Shown here: piece by piece, positions 53,582-64,000 of the stretch | How the letters are laid out: each line of letters begins with the position of its first letter | How positions within the stretch are numbered: position 1 is the first letter of the stretch | Assembly: GCA_022432975.1 (NCBI GenBank) | Contig: CM039503.1 | Span: 48,525,259 to 48,589,258, forward strand | Length of the DNA: 64,000 nt | Direction of reading: 5' to 3' | Source: Begonia masoniana | Taxonomy: Eukaryota; Streptophyta; Magnoliopsida; Cucurbitales; Begoniaceae | Made by a program: the position numbers and the translations under genes | Notes under the pieces: model-generated | The model's database searches: none | What the model saw: only the letters and a program-made list of their open reading frames with translations | What the model was told of the DNA's origin: nothing

Positions 53582-54680
53582 TCACAACTCTTCAAATCTT
53601 ACACCATCAAACGCCTTGGTGAAAATATCGGTAATTTGTTTTTCGGTCACCAGATGCTCCAAATTAATAATTTTGTCCTCCACAAGAGATCGAATAAAAT
53701 GATGTCGAATATCAATATGCTTCGTCCGTGAATGCTGAACAGGATTTTTAGAAATATTGATAGCACTCAAATTATCGCAGTAGAGGGTCATAACACCCTG
53801 TGTGACACCATAGTCTTTCATCATTTGTTTCATCCACAAAAGCTGAATACAGCTGCTACCTGCTGCAATATATTCTGCCTCAGCAGTAGACAGAGAAATA
53901 AAATTTTGCTTCTTGCTGAACCATGACACCAAGTTGTGTCCAACATAAAAACATCCACTAAAGTGTTTTTTCGATCATCGGAACTACCTGCCCAGTCAGC
54001 AGCACAATAACCCACCAGATTCGCATTAAAGTCGAATGAATACCATATGCCATAATCAGTTGTTCCGCTAACATATTTGAGAATTCGCTTGACCGACACT
54101 AAGTGAGACTCCTTCGGATTTGCTTGAAATAGAGCGCATAAACCCACGCTATAACAAATATTTGGTTGGCTAGCAGTAAGATATAAGAGACTTCCAATCA
54201 TACTTCTATATAAACGTGGATCAACAGCAATACCCTTCTCATCTTTGGAAAGTTTCTCATGTGTCCCAACGGGTGTTCTACTCGGGCGTGTATTCTCAAT
54301 CTTAAATTTTTTCAATAAATTCTTGGCATATTTGGCTTGAGAGATAAAAATACCATTCTTCTCCTGTTGAATTTGAAGTCCAAGAAAATAATTGAGTTCT
54401 CCAACCATACTCATCTCAAATTCTCCAGTCATTTGAGCAAGTAAGAATTGACCTTTGGCACGACGGACGAAAAGGATTTTATCTACTACCCCTCGCTCAT
54501 ATCCCTTGGATAATAATATTGCGTGAGTCATTCATACCACGCACGAGGAGCTTGTTTAAGCTCATATAACGCCTTCTTCAATTTATAGATATACTCGGGA
54601 TGATGAAAGTCTTCAAAATCCTTTGGTTGAGCAACATAAACTTCTTCATTAAGAAAACCATTAAGAAAGGCACTCTTCAC
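53582..54680 (-). pseudogene. Copia-2 reverse transcriptase (3' part) and RNase H
   Basis: Minus strand, N- to C-terminal: [16 protein letters not shown] and [19 protein letters not shown] (54680-54540), then GELNYFLGLQIQQEKNGIFI, YLTASQPNICYSVGL, and RNase H with ADWAGSSDDRK, STAEAEYIAA, YCDNLSAI and HIDIRHHFIR. The segment that should hold the catalytic YVDD is deleted: the frame jumps from FLLAQ to GEFEMSM. A frameshift lies near 53935. The 5' pol and gag are cut off by copia-1 at 54681. Confidence 0.85.
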
Positions 54681-55965
54681 TGTTAGCTTAAATGCGTTTA
54701 AGTAACTATTTTTGATGATTATGTTTTTTGATGATTATGATTAATATGAAACAAGTAAACTGATAATTAAGTTTAATAAAAAATATATAAACTGATGAGC
54801 ATGAGTAATATGAAATTTACGAACTGGATAATTGATTTATTATGTTTATTGCATTTATCTGGAAATGCCCTTTGAAAAAGGTATTATGTTTTCTGACGAA
54901 TTTCGGCTAAGTGTTAATAGTCTGTAAAAATCAATCGTCCAAAGATAGTCAAAATCAATCGTCCACAGTCAAGACGAAATCAGTTGTCCAAAGTTAAAGT
55001 GTGAAAATCAATCGTCCACGAGAAAAGAAAACAGAGAAAGATGTAAACGTCCAAAGACGCAGCCGTCCACGCTCAAAGGAAAGACGCAGTCGTCCACGCT
55101 CAAAGGAAAGATGCAGTCGTCCACGCTCAAAAGGAAGACGCAGTCGTCCATACTCAAAGGAAAGACGTTGTCGTCCACGCTTATAAGAAAGACGCTGTCG
55201 TCCACAGTTTAAAAGAGAAACGCTGTCATCCAAAGTACTTGTCCACAACATCATTGTCCACAGCTTCATCATCCACAAGTATTCAAACCGAAGCAAATCT
55301 CAATCGTCCAAAGTCTCAATGCCAGACTTTAAAGACCGCGAGCGATAGTGACACCAGAATTCAAACGGCTATTTTTCTACGTACGGACTACTCACAACGG
55401 TCATATTTTTTAAAGCAAATTACAGACGCGAAGCAGATTACAGACGAGAGTATAAAAGGAAGAACAGTAGCTCGAGGGAAAAACTTTTTGCTGAAATTCT
55501 CTCTGATACCTTATACGCAAAAAGCTTTGTAATACTCTGCTATTTTCCTACACCTCTCGAGAATTTAACTGGAGATTTGATATTTGTGAGAGTGTAGCCT
55601 GTGCTGTAAATCTTAACTATTCTTGTAAAAGTGTAAAGGCTGTGATTGACGCCCGTGAATATCAATCAAAGTGTAAAGGCTGAAGATCAATCAAATTGTA
55701 AAGGCAGTTGATTGGCGCCCGTGAAGTCCAATCAAATTTTTCTCTGAGGAAGAGGAAAGAAACTTCAAGGGGGAAACCTTGAAGCGTGGACGTTAGCAGG
55801 TTTTGACCGAACCACGTAAAAACTCTTGGTTTTGTTTTTTTTTCTCTCTCTGTTTATTTGAATCAGTAAGCAATCAATTGAGAAACTTTTATTACATTTA
55901 GTAAAAGAGATTAAGAAATTTCTATATCACCCCCCCACCCCCTCTTAGACAATCACGTTCCTACA
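54681..55965 (+). repeat. 5' LTR of copia-1 (1285 bp) with a 28-bp minisatellite
   Basis: TGTTAGCTTAAATGCG ... CACGTTCCTACA. About seven degenerate 28-29-bp units with GACGCAGTCGTCCACGC (55040-55230) lie in the upstream half. Same family as 19131-20342 and 59721-62412. Confidence 0.88.
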
Positions 55966-56032
55966 ATTGGTATCAGAGCGAGGTTAAATATTGTCTAAGC
56001 TGTTATTTAGAAAATATTGTGATATTCTTAGA

Positions 56033-57593
56033 ATGGCATTCAACACACACATAGAGGGTCAGTCCATTTCTAGGGCACCATTTTTTGATGACAGTGATTA
56101 TATATACTGGAAGGTAAGAATGAGAATATTCGTTCAAGCCATGGACTATGAGATTTGGAATATAATAGAGAATGGCCCTTACAAGGCCATGAAAACTAAG
56201 AATGAAATTTCTATTCCTAAGGACTCTCATGAATTAACAGAGTTCGATAAGAGGAATCTTAGTCTAAATGTCAAAGCTATAAACATCATGTACTGTGCAC
56301 TAAACAGAGACGAATTTAATAGAGTTCAAGGGTGTGATAGTGCACAAGAGATATGACATTTACTGGAAATCACACACGAGGGAACAAATCAAGTGAAAGA
56401 AAGAAAAATGAGTATGTTAGTACACGAGTATGAACTGTTTACCATGCTAAAGGATGAATCAATTAGTTCTATGTTTACTCGTTTCACTAATATTACTAAT
56501 GGGTTGAAAGTGCTTGGTAAGATTTATTCAGTTGAAGAACTAGTAAGAAAGATCCTTCGGTGCCTACCAAGAGCCTGGCAACCGAAAGTGACTGCCATAT
56601 AAAAAGCTCGAGATCTCAAGGTTTTGAAGCTGGAAAAACTCATTGGCTCTCTAATGACTTATGAGATAACCATGAGAGCCAATGACAAGGAAGATCTCAA
56701 GGAAAAAGAGATTAACAGGAAAAAGGATATAGCACTCAAAGCTTCCTCAAGCAAACAAGAGGAATCCGAGGAAGAGGTTGATGATGAGGATATAGCACTC
56801 ATCACTAGAAATTTTAGCAAATTTCTCCAGAGAAAGAGGATGCAAGGGAAGAGGTTCTCAAAGGGAGAAGAGCCTCAAAAGGATAAAGAAATTACATTCT
56901 TTGAATGCAGGAAGCCTGGACACATCAAAGTCGAGTGTCCACAAGCTCAGAAGGGTCCCAAGCGATTCAAGCAGAGGGCCATGAGAGCTACATGGGATGA
57001 CAGTGAGTGCGACACTTCTTCAGAGGATGAGGAAGTCGCCAAGTTGTGTTTCATGGCACATGATAATGAGGTTAGTATTTCCTCTAGTGATAATGAAACT
57101 GATGATGATGGTGATCTAATTGATGCATTTAACGATTTAGTCAAACAATATAGCATACTTAAATCTAAGTACAACTCTTTAAAGAAGGAGAACGTAAACT
57201 TGGTAGAAAAGCATGCTAAAGAATGTAATCTGCATGTAAAGGAAATAGATGAGCTTAAAAGTAAAAATGAGGATTTGAATTATATCATGCTTAAGTTAAC
57301 AAATGGTACCAAGAACTTAAACATGCTGATAGAAAATCAGAGAGCTACTTTTGATAAAGCAGGTTTAGGTTATGATAAGTTTAATAAAAAGAAAGCATTT
57401 AAGAACTTCTTTGTTAAACCAACTACCTGCCATGCTTGTAATGAGATAGGACATAAATCATATGAATGTCCTTTGAAATCGAATAAGAAATCAGGTAATA
57501 AATTACAGTGGGTTCCTAAAGGAACCAAAACTAACTCTAGGACCCAAAAGATTTGGGTACGAAGAAGACCACTTGATTACTGTTTTGCAGGTT
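56033..57593 (+). pseudogene. Copia-1 gag, two in-frame stops
   Basis: Starts MAFNTHIEGQSISRAPFFDD, continues through the UBN2-type gag core (YWKVRMRIFVQA, KYEVEELVRKILRCLP-like segment) and an acidic linker. There are two zinc knuckles: FFECRKPGHIKVEC (first Cys replaced by Phe) and an intact CHACNEIGHKSYEC. Stops at 56354 (TGA, expected Trp) and 56600 (TAA, expected Gln) interrupt one otherwise continuous frame. The two-knuckle layout fits SIRE-type elements. Confidence 0.8.
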
Positions 57594-58239
57594 GACTGTT
57601 CTCCTAGGAAAAATCAATGGTACCTCGATTGTGGTTGCTCGAGGCACATGACGGGAGACTCAACAATGTTCGCCTTTGTCAACAAGAAGAAAGGGAATGT
57701 CACTTTTGGTGAAAACCAGATAAATTGTTGGCATCGGTAACATAGGTAATTGCTCTAACCCTATTATTGAGAATGCTTTGCTGGTAGAAGGGTTAAAACA
57801 TAATCTACTTAGTATAAGTCAACTGCATGATAAGTGTTATAAAGTGATATTTAAATCAAATGAATGTGTTTATTATTAATTTAGATATCTTTAAACTTGT
57901 TGATGAAAAATATTTTGCGGTTATCTTGCTGGTTGATAGTTGGACTTGGCATAGAAGGCTAGGTCACGTAGGAATGGACACCTTAGCTAAGATTACTATG
58001 GAGAATTTAGTTAGAGGAATTCCATCAATATTTCCATGAATCCTATCCAACATTTTAGAACAAAACACATCGAAGTTAGATATCACTTCATCAGAGATCA
58101 TGTTCTGAAAGGAGATATCACATTAGAATTTGTTCATTCTGTTGATCAGCTAGCAGATATCTTCACTAAACCTTTAGATGAAAAGACCTTCAATAATATT
58201 AGAATAAGGTTAAGTCTCATTCGGATTGAGAAAAACTGA
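57594..58239 (+). pseudogene. Copia-1 pol remnant: protease, pre-integrase and RNase H tail
   Basis: WYLDCGCSRHMTGD is the protease/active-site region with the usual Ser after Asp changed to Cys. Next come LVEGLKHNLLSISQLHDKCY and TWHRRLGHVGMDTLAKI (GAG-pre-integrase). At about 58022 the sequence jumps to NPIQHFRTKHIEVRYHFIRD ... LADIFTKPL, the end of RNase H. Integrase and reverse transcriptase (expected ~2.5-3 kb) are missing. Frame breaks are frequent. Confidence 0.8.
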
Positions 58240-58636
58240 GGTTCTTCTTCTGTTGGAGAATATTGAGCAATAGAGCAGATTGGTCAATGAAGGCATGGAC
58301 GTTGTCACAATGGCCGTTGACAATGTTGTCAAAATGGACAATCTCCACAATCTCCTTCTCAGTGAAAACGTGGTCACTATGGACGTTGACCGTGGACGTT
58401 AACAATAGTCGTTAACTGTGGACGTTAACAATGGACGTTGTCAATGGACTTTGACGATGGACGTTCACCTAATGGTCTATAAACTCATTCAAAAGGGAAC
58501 AGAAACCCTACGATTCAAATTTCCCTCTAAAAAACCTCTCAACCCTTTCCTTCGCCCAGCGACTCCTTTCTGTCTCTGTTCGTCGGTGCCGATCTCTAAT
58601 CCTTCTACTCTGTCTCTCAAGCTCAGATTATTATCT
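58240..58636 (+). repeat. Degenerate TGGACGTT minisatellite upstream of the env-like frame
   Basis: Irregular units built from ATGGACGTTG and GTGGACGTTAAC words at 58296-58470, between the RNase H end and the env-like ATG. The composition recalls the LTR minisatellites of the same element. Confidence 0.65.
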
Positions 58637-59720
58637 ATGGCTTCTTCCTCTAGGGCTGCCCAAGTCTTCGCGAGGAAGAAACAGAAGACTTCTCAACCGA
58701 CAAACTCCCAATCTATCATCGTTTCTCCTCCCCTTCAATGGCCGAATCACGAGTTCATTAATCAAGCTGCTTTTAATAGGTACTATGAAAGTTATGAATT
58801 TAGACCTATTATTTGCTCTCGTGGAGTTGTCTTTAGAGATTTATCTGATTTGGACCTTGAGGATCCTTTACTGAGGATGGGGTTAATGAGACTATTCGAT
58901 TTAGTGCCCAATTATTGTGCAACCCCAATTAGGATATTTTACGCCAATCTAGAACATTCTACGCGTCCTCTATACCTCAGAAGTTATGTCTATGGAAGAC
59001 ATATTGAACTTACTCAAGAAAGACTCCATGACATCCTTCAATATGAGTTTCTGAATGGATCTAGGAGATATTTTGAAGTAGCAAAGCTTCCCTATTTTCT
59101 TGAAAAGCCTGCAAGCAAGGATTTAATGAAATTAATTGCCAAGGATACAAATAACTCACCCTTGAAGCTGAAGAGTAAAGATTTAAATCTTAGGGCTAGG
59201 ATCTTCCACCAGATGATTCACTTTAACATTCTGCCTATTGAAGGTCATCGGGATCATGTTAGTGGAACGGATCTTTTCATTCTTGGATAGTTCTTCAAAG
59301 CTGAACCATTTCATGTTGGCTACATTATTTTCAATCGGATGCTTCAAGTAGTCAGCAATCCGTCCAAGTCTCTGCCTTACAATCTTCTAATTATGAAGAT
59401 TCTTCTTCGTTGTGGTGTCCGCTTTCCAGACTCTGACCAGATCTTATCCCTAAAGAAGTTTGATTTCTTTTCATCCTCCACCTTGTCTAGAATGGGAATC
59501 ACAAGAGATGATCAAAGTGTGTTGGTTGATAAAGGTGGTCGTCGTGGTGTGTCAAGGCGCCTGTTAATTGAAGAAGAAGAGGAAGATAGCTCTCCATATG
59601 ACATTTGTCTTCCTGTCCTTGCCCCTCTACCATCTCCAGTTCTGCTCATTCAAGCTCCTGAAGAGTTTGGTCATGAACAAATTCCTCTTTAAGAACCTTT
59701 AAATGATCTTGACCCTCCTC
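58637..59720 (+). pseudogene. Copia-1 env-like (putative plant transposon protein) N-terminal part
   Basis: Starts MASSSRAAQVFARKKQK and contains FINQAAFNRYYESYEFRPI, LVPNYCATPIRIFYANLE and a YVYGRHIELTQERLHDIL segment typical of the plant env-like/transposon domain of SIRE-type copia elements. An in-frame TAG at 59288 and a TAA at 59690 interrupt it; both could be former CAG/CAA codons. The frame is then cut by copia-3 at 59721. Biological role unknown. Confidence 0.7.
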
Positions 59721-59916
59721 TGTAGGACCGTGATTGTCTAAGAGGGGGGTGAATTAGAAATTTCTTAATCTAATCGATTTTAGATATATAAGTTAGGTTT
59801 GTCTTTTCTTCTCACTTCTTTTGTGATATTGTACTATGACAGAAAACAATATTAAACAGATAAAAGTAAGAGTGTGAGAGAGAGATTGACACCAGTATTT
59901 TTACGTGGTTCAGCCA

Positions 59917-61884
59917 AAATCTGCCTACGTCCACGCTTCAAAGTTTCCCCCTTGAAGATTCTTAACTTCTCCTCAACGAGAATTCCAGATCGAACTTCAC
60001 AAGTGTCGATCTATAGCCTTACAACTCTGGATTGAACTTCACGGACGTCAATTCACTGCCTTTAAAATTTTATAGATTTGAATAGTTGAGCACAAAAACT
60101 ACACTCTCTCAAAAAAGAATCTCAAGTTTAAGAGTAGAGATGTGTAGGAAATTGCAGAGTATTACAAAGCTTTTTGCGTGTTAGGGTTCAAAGAGGATTT
60201 TGACAAAAAGTTGTTCTCCTAAGCTTTGTTCTACTATTTATACTCTGTCTATAATCGGCTTCGAGTCTGTAATCTGCATTCAAAAATAGCCGTTTGAATT
60301 TTGGTGTCACTATGGCTCACGGTCTTTAAAGTCTGGCATTGAGACTTTGGACAATTGAACTTTGTTTCGGTTTGAATACTTGGATGATGAAGCGTGGACG
60401 GTGGACAAGTACTTCAGACAATGATGTTGTGGACAAGTACTTCAGACAATGATGTTGTGGACAAGTACTTCAGACAATGATGTTGTGGACAAGTACTTCA
60501 GACAATGATGTTGTGGACAAGTACTTCAGACAATGATGTTGTGGACAAGTACTTCAGACAATGATGTTGTGGACAAGTACTTCAGACAATGATGTTGTGG
60601 ACAAGTACTTCAGACAATGATGTTGTGGACAAGTACTTCAGACAATGATGTTGTGGACAAGTACTTCAGACAATGATGTTGTGGACAAGTACTTCAGACA
60701 ATGATGTTGTGGACAAGTACTTCAGACAATGATGTTGTGGACAAGTACTTCAGACAATGATGTTGTGGACAAGTACTTCAGACAATGATGTTGTGGACAA
60801 GTACTTCAGACAATGATGTTGTGGACAAGTACTTCAGACAATGATGTTGTGGACAAGTACTTCAGACAATGATGTTGTGGACAAGTACTTCAGACAATGA
60901 TGTTGTGGACAAGTACTTCAGACAATGATGTTGTGGACAAGTACTTCAGACAATGATGTTGTGGACAAGTACTTCAGACAATGATGTTGTGGACAAGTAC
61001 TTCAGACAATGATGTTGTGGACAAGTACTTCAGACAATGATGTTGTGGACAAGTACTTCAGACAATGATGTTGTGGACAAGTACTTCAGACAATGATGTT
61101 GTGGACAAGTACTTCAGACAATGATGTTGTGGACAAGTACTTCAGACAATGATGTTGTGGACAAGTACTTCAGACAATGATGTTGTGGACAAGTACTTCA
61201 GACAATGATGTTGTGGACAAGTACTTCAGACAATGATGTTGTGGACAAGTACTTCAGACAATGATGTTGTGGACAAGTACTTCAGACAATGATGTTGTGG
61301 ACAAGTACTTCAGACAATGATGTTGTGGACAAGTACTTCAGACAATGATGTTGTGGACAAGTACTTCAGACAATGATGTTGTGGACAAGTACTTCAGACA
61401 GCAAATCTGCCTACGTCCACGCTTCAAAGTTTCCCCCTTGAAGATTCTTAACTTCTCCTCAACGAGAATTCCAGATCGAACTTCACAAGTGTCGATCTAT
61501 AGCCTTACAACTCTGGATTGAACTTCACGGACGTCAATTTCACTGCCTTTAAAATTTTATAGATTTGAATAGTTGAGCACAAAAACTACACTCTCTCAAA
61601 AAAGAATCTCAAGTTTAAGAGTAGAGATGTGTAGGAAATTGCAGAGTATTACAAAGCTTTTTGCGTGTTAGGGTTCAAAGAGGATTTTGACAAAAAGTTG
61701 TTCTCCTAAGCTTTGTTCTACTATTTATACTCTGTCTATAATCGGCTTCGAGTCTGTAATCTGCATTCAAAAATAGCCGTTTGAATTTTGGTGTCACTAT
61801 GGCTCACGGTCTTTAAAGTCTGGCATTGAGACTTTGGACAATTGAACTTTGTTTCGGTTTGAATACTTTGGATGATGAAGCTGT
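59917..61884 (+). repeat. Segmental duplication flanking the 28-bp array
   Basis: About 480 bp at 59917-60397 reappear at 61403-61884 (offset 1486), differing by two single-base indels that I could see. The second copy ends in only one to two 28-bp units. Confidence 0.92.
60401..61400 (+). repeat. 28-bp satellite, ~35.7 perfect units
   Basis: GTGGACAAGTACTTCAGACA + ATGATGTT repeated head to tail without visible changes over 1 kb. Sister LTRs carry only degenerate copies of this period. Confidence 0.97.
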
Positions 61885-62412
61885 GGACAAGTACTTCAGA
61901 CAATGATGTTGTGGACAAGTACTTTGGACGACAACGTTTCTCTTTTAAACTGTGGACGACAACGTCTTTCTTTTAAGCGTGGACGACTGCATCTTTCCTT
62001 TGATCGTGGACGACTGCGTCTTTCCTATTCTGTCTTGGCCGTGGACAATTGATTTTGACTGAAGTCACCTGACTTTCACGTGATACTTTGGACGATTGAT
62101 TTCCACAGACTACTTCGTTTATTTCTGTTTTCTTTCACGTGGACGATTGATTCAGACTAACTATTAACACTTAGCCAAAAATCGTCAGAAAACATAATAC
62201 CCTTTTGAAAGAGCATTTCCAGATAAATGCAATAAACATAATAAACCAATTATCCAGTTCGTAAATTTCATAATATTTATACTCATCAGTTTATATATTT
62301 CTTATTAAACTTAATCAACAGTCCACCAATATCATGTTAATCATATTTATCCAGATTAAACATAATCATTAAAAATATAGTTACTTAAAACTTAAACGCA
62401 TTTAAGCTAACA

Positions 62413-62672
62413 ATCTCCCCCATTTTTGATGATGACAAATATAATATATATAATGATTAACAAAGTTCTCTAACTCCCACATACTCTGTGCATATAACTA
62501 AATGAAATTTCATTTATCAGTCACATATTTTATCTCTCCCTTTGACATTATCAAAAATAACGTATAGCATTCAGCACAAACAGAGGAGAAACACCAGAAA
62601 TAAAACTGAAACATCCCATAAAAATATCGGGTATAAAAAAGTAGTATCAGTTACAAAAAGAAAAGATGAATC
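62413..62672 (-). other. Copia-3 3' untranslated region with polypurine tract
   Basis: Minus strand TCATCATCAAAAATGGGGGA precedes the LTR. The rest is AT-rich and has no coding frame. Confidence 0.75.
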
Positions 62673-63389
62673 CTAATGCTCAGACTCCGGAGAAGAGGGA
62701 GTGTCCCATCCCATAATAGCCCCTAATTGACTAAGAAAATCATACTGGACTGGAGGGGAAGGGGTTTCTGCAGGAGGATTAATGGCCTCAACTAGAGGAG
62801 GAGGAGGAACACTGGCAACAAAAGGAGCATCACCTGCATCTGCAATATGAATATCTATATGGTCAGCACTGGCAGGATCAGCATGAACAGTTGCAAGAGC
62901 AGAAGCGGGCTGGTCAAGGATAGGTGCAGGCAGTGGCTCATATTCACATAGAGCTGCCTCTTCAACAGCAGCAGGCCTAACACCCTGAGCAACATCCAGA
63001 TGCTCAGTAAGTGAAGGAGCAGCTGAAGGAGCTGATACAGGGGTCTCTCCACGACCTTCTAAGGCCGCAGCCCCATGAATGGTCACACCATCACTCTTGA
63101 TTAAAAGGTCCCTGAGATCACTAAATTGAGTGAGGACCCTAGCAGATTCGCACTGCAATTGTGTGGTGACATGACTGGAATGGAATCGAATCGAAGAGAT
63201 GACATCATCGATTACTTTACTATTTTCGAGTTCAGCTTGAGCAATACGATGATTGACAGAAGCAATAGTTAAATTGTGATTGGATTCCAGCAATTCAATA
63301 TGAGTGAGTAGGCTTTGATTTGCAGCCGCAAGATTTTCAAGTTGAGACAAGACAAGAGCTGCAAATTGACCATGATTGGAGAGATACAC
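62673..63389 (-). CDS. Copia-3 env-like C-terminal part
   Basis: A 238-residue frame with a Leu/Ala/Asn-rich coiled coil (LENLAAANQSLLTHIELLES, about aa 17-60), a middle helix region, and a long Pro/Ala/Glu-rich acidic tail (about aa 118-238). Its place just upstream of the polypurine tract and LTR matches the env-like gene of SIRE-type copia elements. The N-terminal domain is cut off by the LTR at 63420. It appears open but truncated. Confidence 0.55.
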   Translation of the reverse strand: MYLSNHGQFAALVLSQLENLAAANQSLLTHIELLESNHNLTIASVNHRIAQAELENSKVIDDVISSIRFHSSHVTTQLQCESARVLTQFSDLRDLLIKSDGVTIHGAAALEGRGETPVSAPSAAPSLTEHLDVAQGVRPAAVEEAALCEYEPLPAPILDQPASALATVHADPASADHIDIHIADAGDAPFVASVPPPPLVEAINPPAETPSPPVQYDFLSQLGAIMGWDTPSSPESEH

Positions 63390-63419
63390 TGATTGAAAAG
63401 AATCAATACCAGTCCCAAG

Positions 63420-64000
63420 TGTGACGACCCTAATACTGTACTCATATTTCTGTACTATATTTTTTTTATCCTAATATCTTTAACTAAACTCTAGGCCGGA
63501 CCTAAACCGAAATCGAAACCAGAATCGAAATCAGAATTTAAATCTAACTTTTTAAAACATCTAAAACAATTAAAACTATTAAATTAAAACCAATTTCAAT
63601 TAAAACAAATGAGAGGGCAAAATCAGAAAGAGGGGGAAGAGCGCGCGCGGCGCCCGATCGCTGGCAGCGATCCCGCGCGCGGCGCCCGATCGCCGGCCTT
63701 CGCAGCGCCCGATCGCCATCTTGATTTCTATTTACCAGTTGCTCTCTGGAATCCAAATTCCAGAGAGCAAAACACTTAAACTTTTTCCTACATTAACCCA
63801 CATTCCTATACTTCCTGAACCTCATCAACATTAGCACTTAAACTTACATTTCACTCCACTATCACTAAAACCGACTCAAAACGTATTTAAAACCATGTAC
63901 ATTTTCATGAAACCGAACTGCATGGATATATTTAAAATCTACACAAACCTACCTGTTTCAAAATCACCCAAAACAGTTCCAAAACGTTTGAAAGTGTTAA
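63420..64000 (-). mobile_element. LTR of the palindrome-rich family (3' end, continues beyond window)
   Basis: Minus strand ends ACAGTATTAGGGTCGTCACA at 63420. It contains GCGCGCGCGGCGCCCGATCG repeats (63640-63710), the perfect hairpin TTGCTCTCTGGAAT/ATTCCAGAGAGCAA (63739-63770) and sequence matching 44470-44560. It interrupts the copia-3 env-like frame. Confidence 0.78.

Larger units (their letters stand above)
54681..59720 (+). mobile_element. SIRE-like copia element (copia-1), pol deleted, cut at 59720
   Basis: 5' LTR 54681-55965, primer site 55967-55979 (TTGGTATCAGAGC), gag from 56033, protease and pre-integrase remnants, then a jump straight to the end of RNase H, and an env-like frame to 59720, where the inverted copia-3 LTR starts. 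It is inserted into the reverse transcriptase of copia-2. The matching 3' end and TSD partner of TTCAC (54676-54680) are outside the window. Confidence 0.85.
59721..62412 (-). repeat. 3' LTR of an inverted copia (copia-3), 2692 bp, enlarged by array and duplication
   Basis: Minus strand starts TGTTAGCTTAAATGCG at 62412, directly after a polypurine tract (AAAATGGGGGAGAT), and ends GGTCCTACA at 59721. No primer site follows on the left, so it is the 3' LTR, and the element's internal region lies to the right. It is about twice the length of the sister LTR at 54681 because of the 28-bp array and a ~1486-bp tandem duplication. Confidence 0.85.

Noticed and set aside
55001..55296. Arg/Ser-rich or Phe/Ser-rich frames near 55.1 kb
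   Set aside because: Translation of the degenerate 28-bp minisatellite in the copia-1 LTR, not an SR-type protein.
60401..61400. CRISPR-like regular array of 28-bp repeats
   Set aside because: There are no spacers: the units abut directly. The host is a plant retrotransposon LTR.

Overview
This window looks like repeat-rich nuclear DNA of an angiosperm, most likely a dicot; I cannot name the species. I find one credible host gene, a DUF1218-type membrane protein at about 36.0-36.9 kb on the minus strand. Most of the rest is layered transposable elements. I could fix the boundaries of most of them by reading 5-bp target-site duplications (TSDs) directly.

Layout. (1) 1-4.3 kb: end of a minus-strand LTR, a glutamine-rich pseudogene tail with three CAG-to-TAG stops, a solo LTR (TSD ATAAT) and a 500-bp foldback. 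(2) 4.5-34.6 kb: one decayed MuDR-like (MULE) transposase gene on the minus strand, split over 30 kb by three insertions. These are a 15-kb non-autonomous LTR retrotransposon (5570-20626, TSD GGTCA), a 3.9-kb solo LTR with a 42-bp satellite (21241-25126, TSD GCAAT), and a hAT transposon (25603-34490). The 15-kb element itself holds a complete CRM-like Ty3/gypsy element (8408-15667, TSD GCAAC) and a copia solo LTR (19131-20342, TSD CATAC). The hAT holds three more solo LTRs. (3) 34.7-37.85 kb: a snapback region with a Cassandra TRIM solo LTR carrying 5S rRNA sequence (TSD AGACC), the host gene, and a foldback MITE in its promoter region. (4) 38.1-41.1 kb: a solo LTR (TSD AAAAA) and a small TRIM. 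(5) 41.4-54.7 kb: a minus-strand copia element with an env-like gene, cut by three solo LTRs (TSDs AATCA, TCACC, GAAAT). (6) 54.7-64 kb: a plus-strand copia with most of pol deleted, interrupted by an inverted copia whose LTR carries a 28-bp array, and the start of another LTR.

The most unusual signals lie inside the LTRs. The TGTAACACCC-type LTRs share what looks like a spliced architecture: a 45-57-nt mini-exon between an AG|GT acceptor and a near-perfect CAG|GTAAGT donor, then a GTAG acceptor 0.5-1.3 kb on. Several LTRs carry minisatellites rich in TGACGT cores. A 19-nt minisatellite word (CCGRTCGCTAAACGACAAA) is shared between a copia LTR and a gypsy-type LTR. The non-autonomous 15-kb element shares its polypurine region and LTR motifs with the CRM-like element nested in it, which suggests a parasite/helper pair.

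Family names rest on motif recognition only. TSDs, LTR pairs, stops and repeats were read from the sequence.
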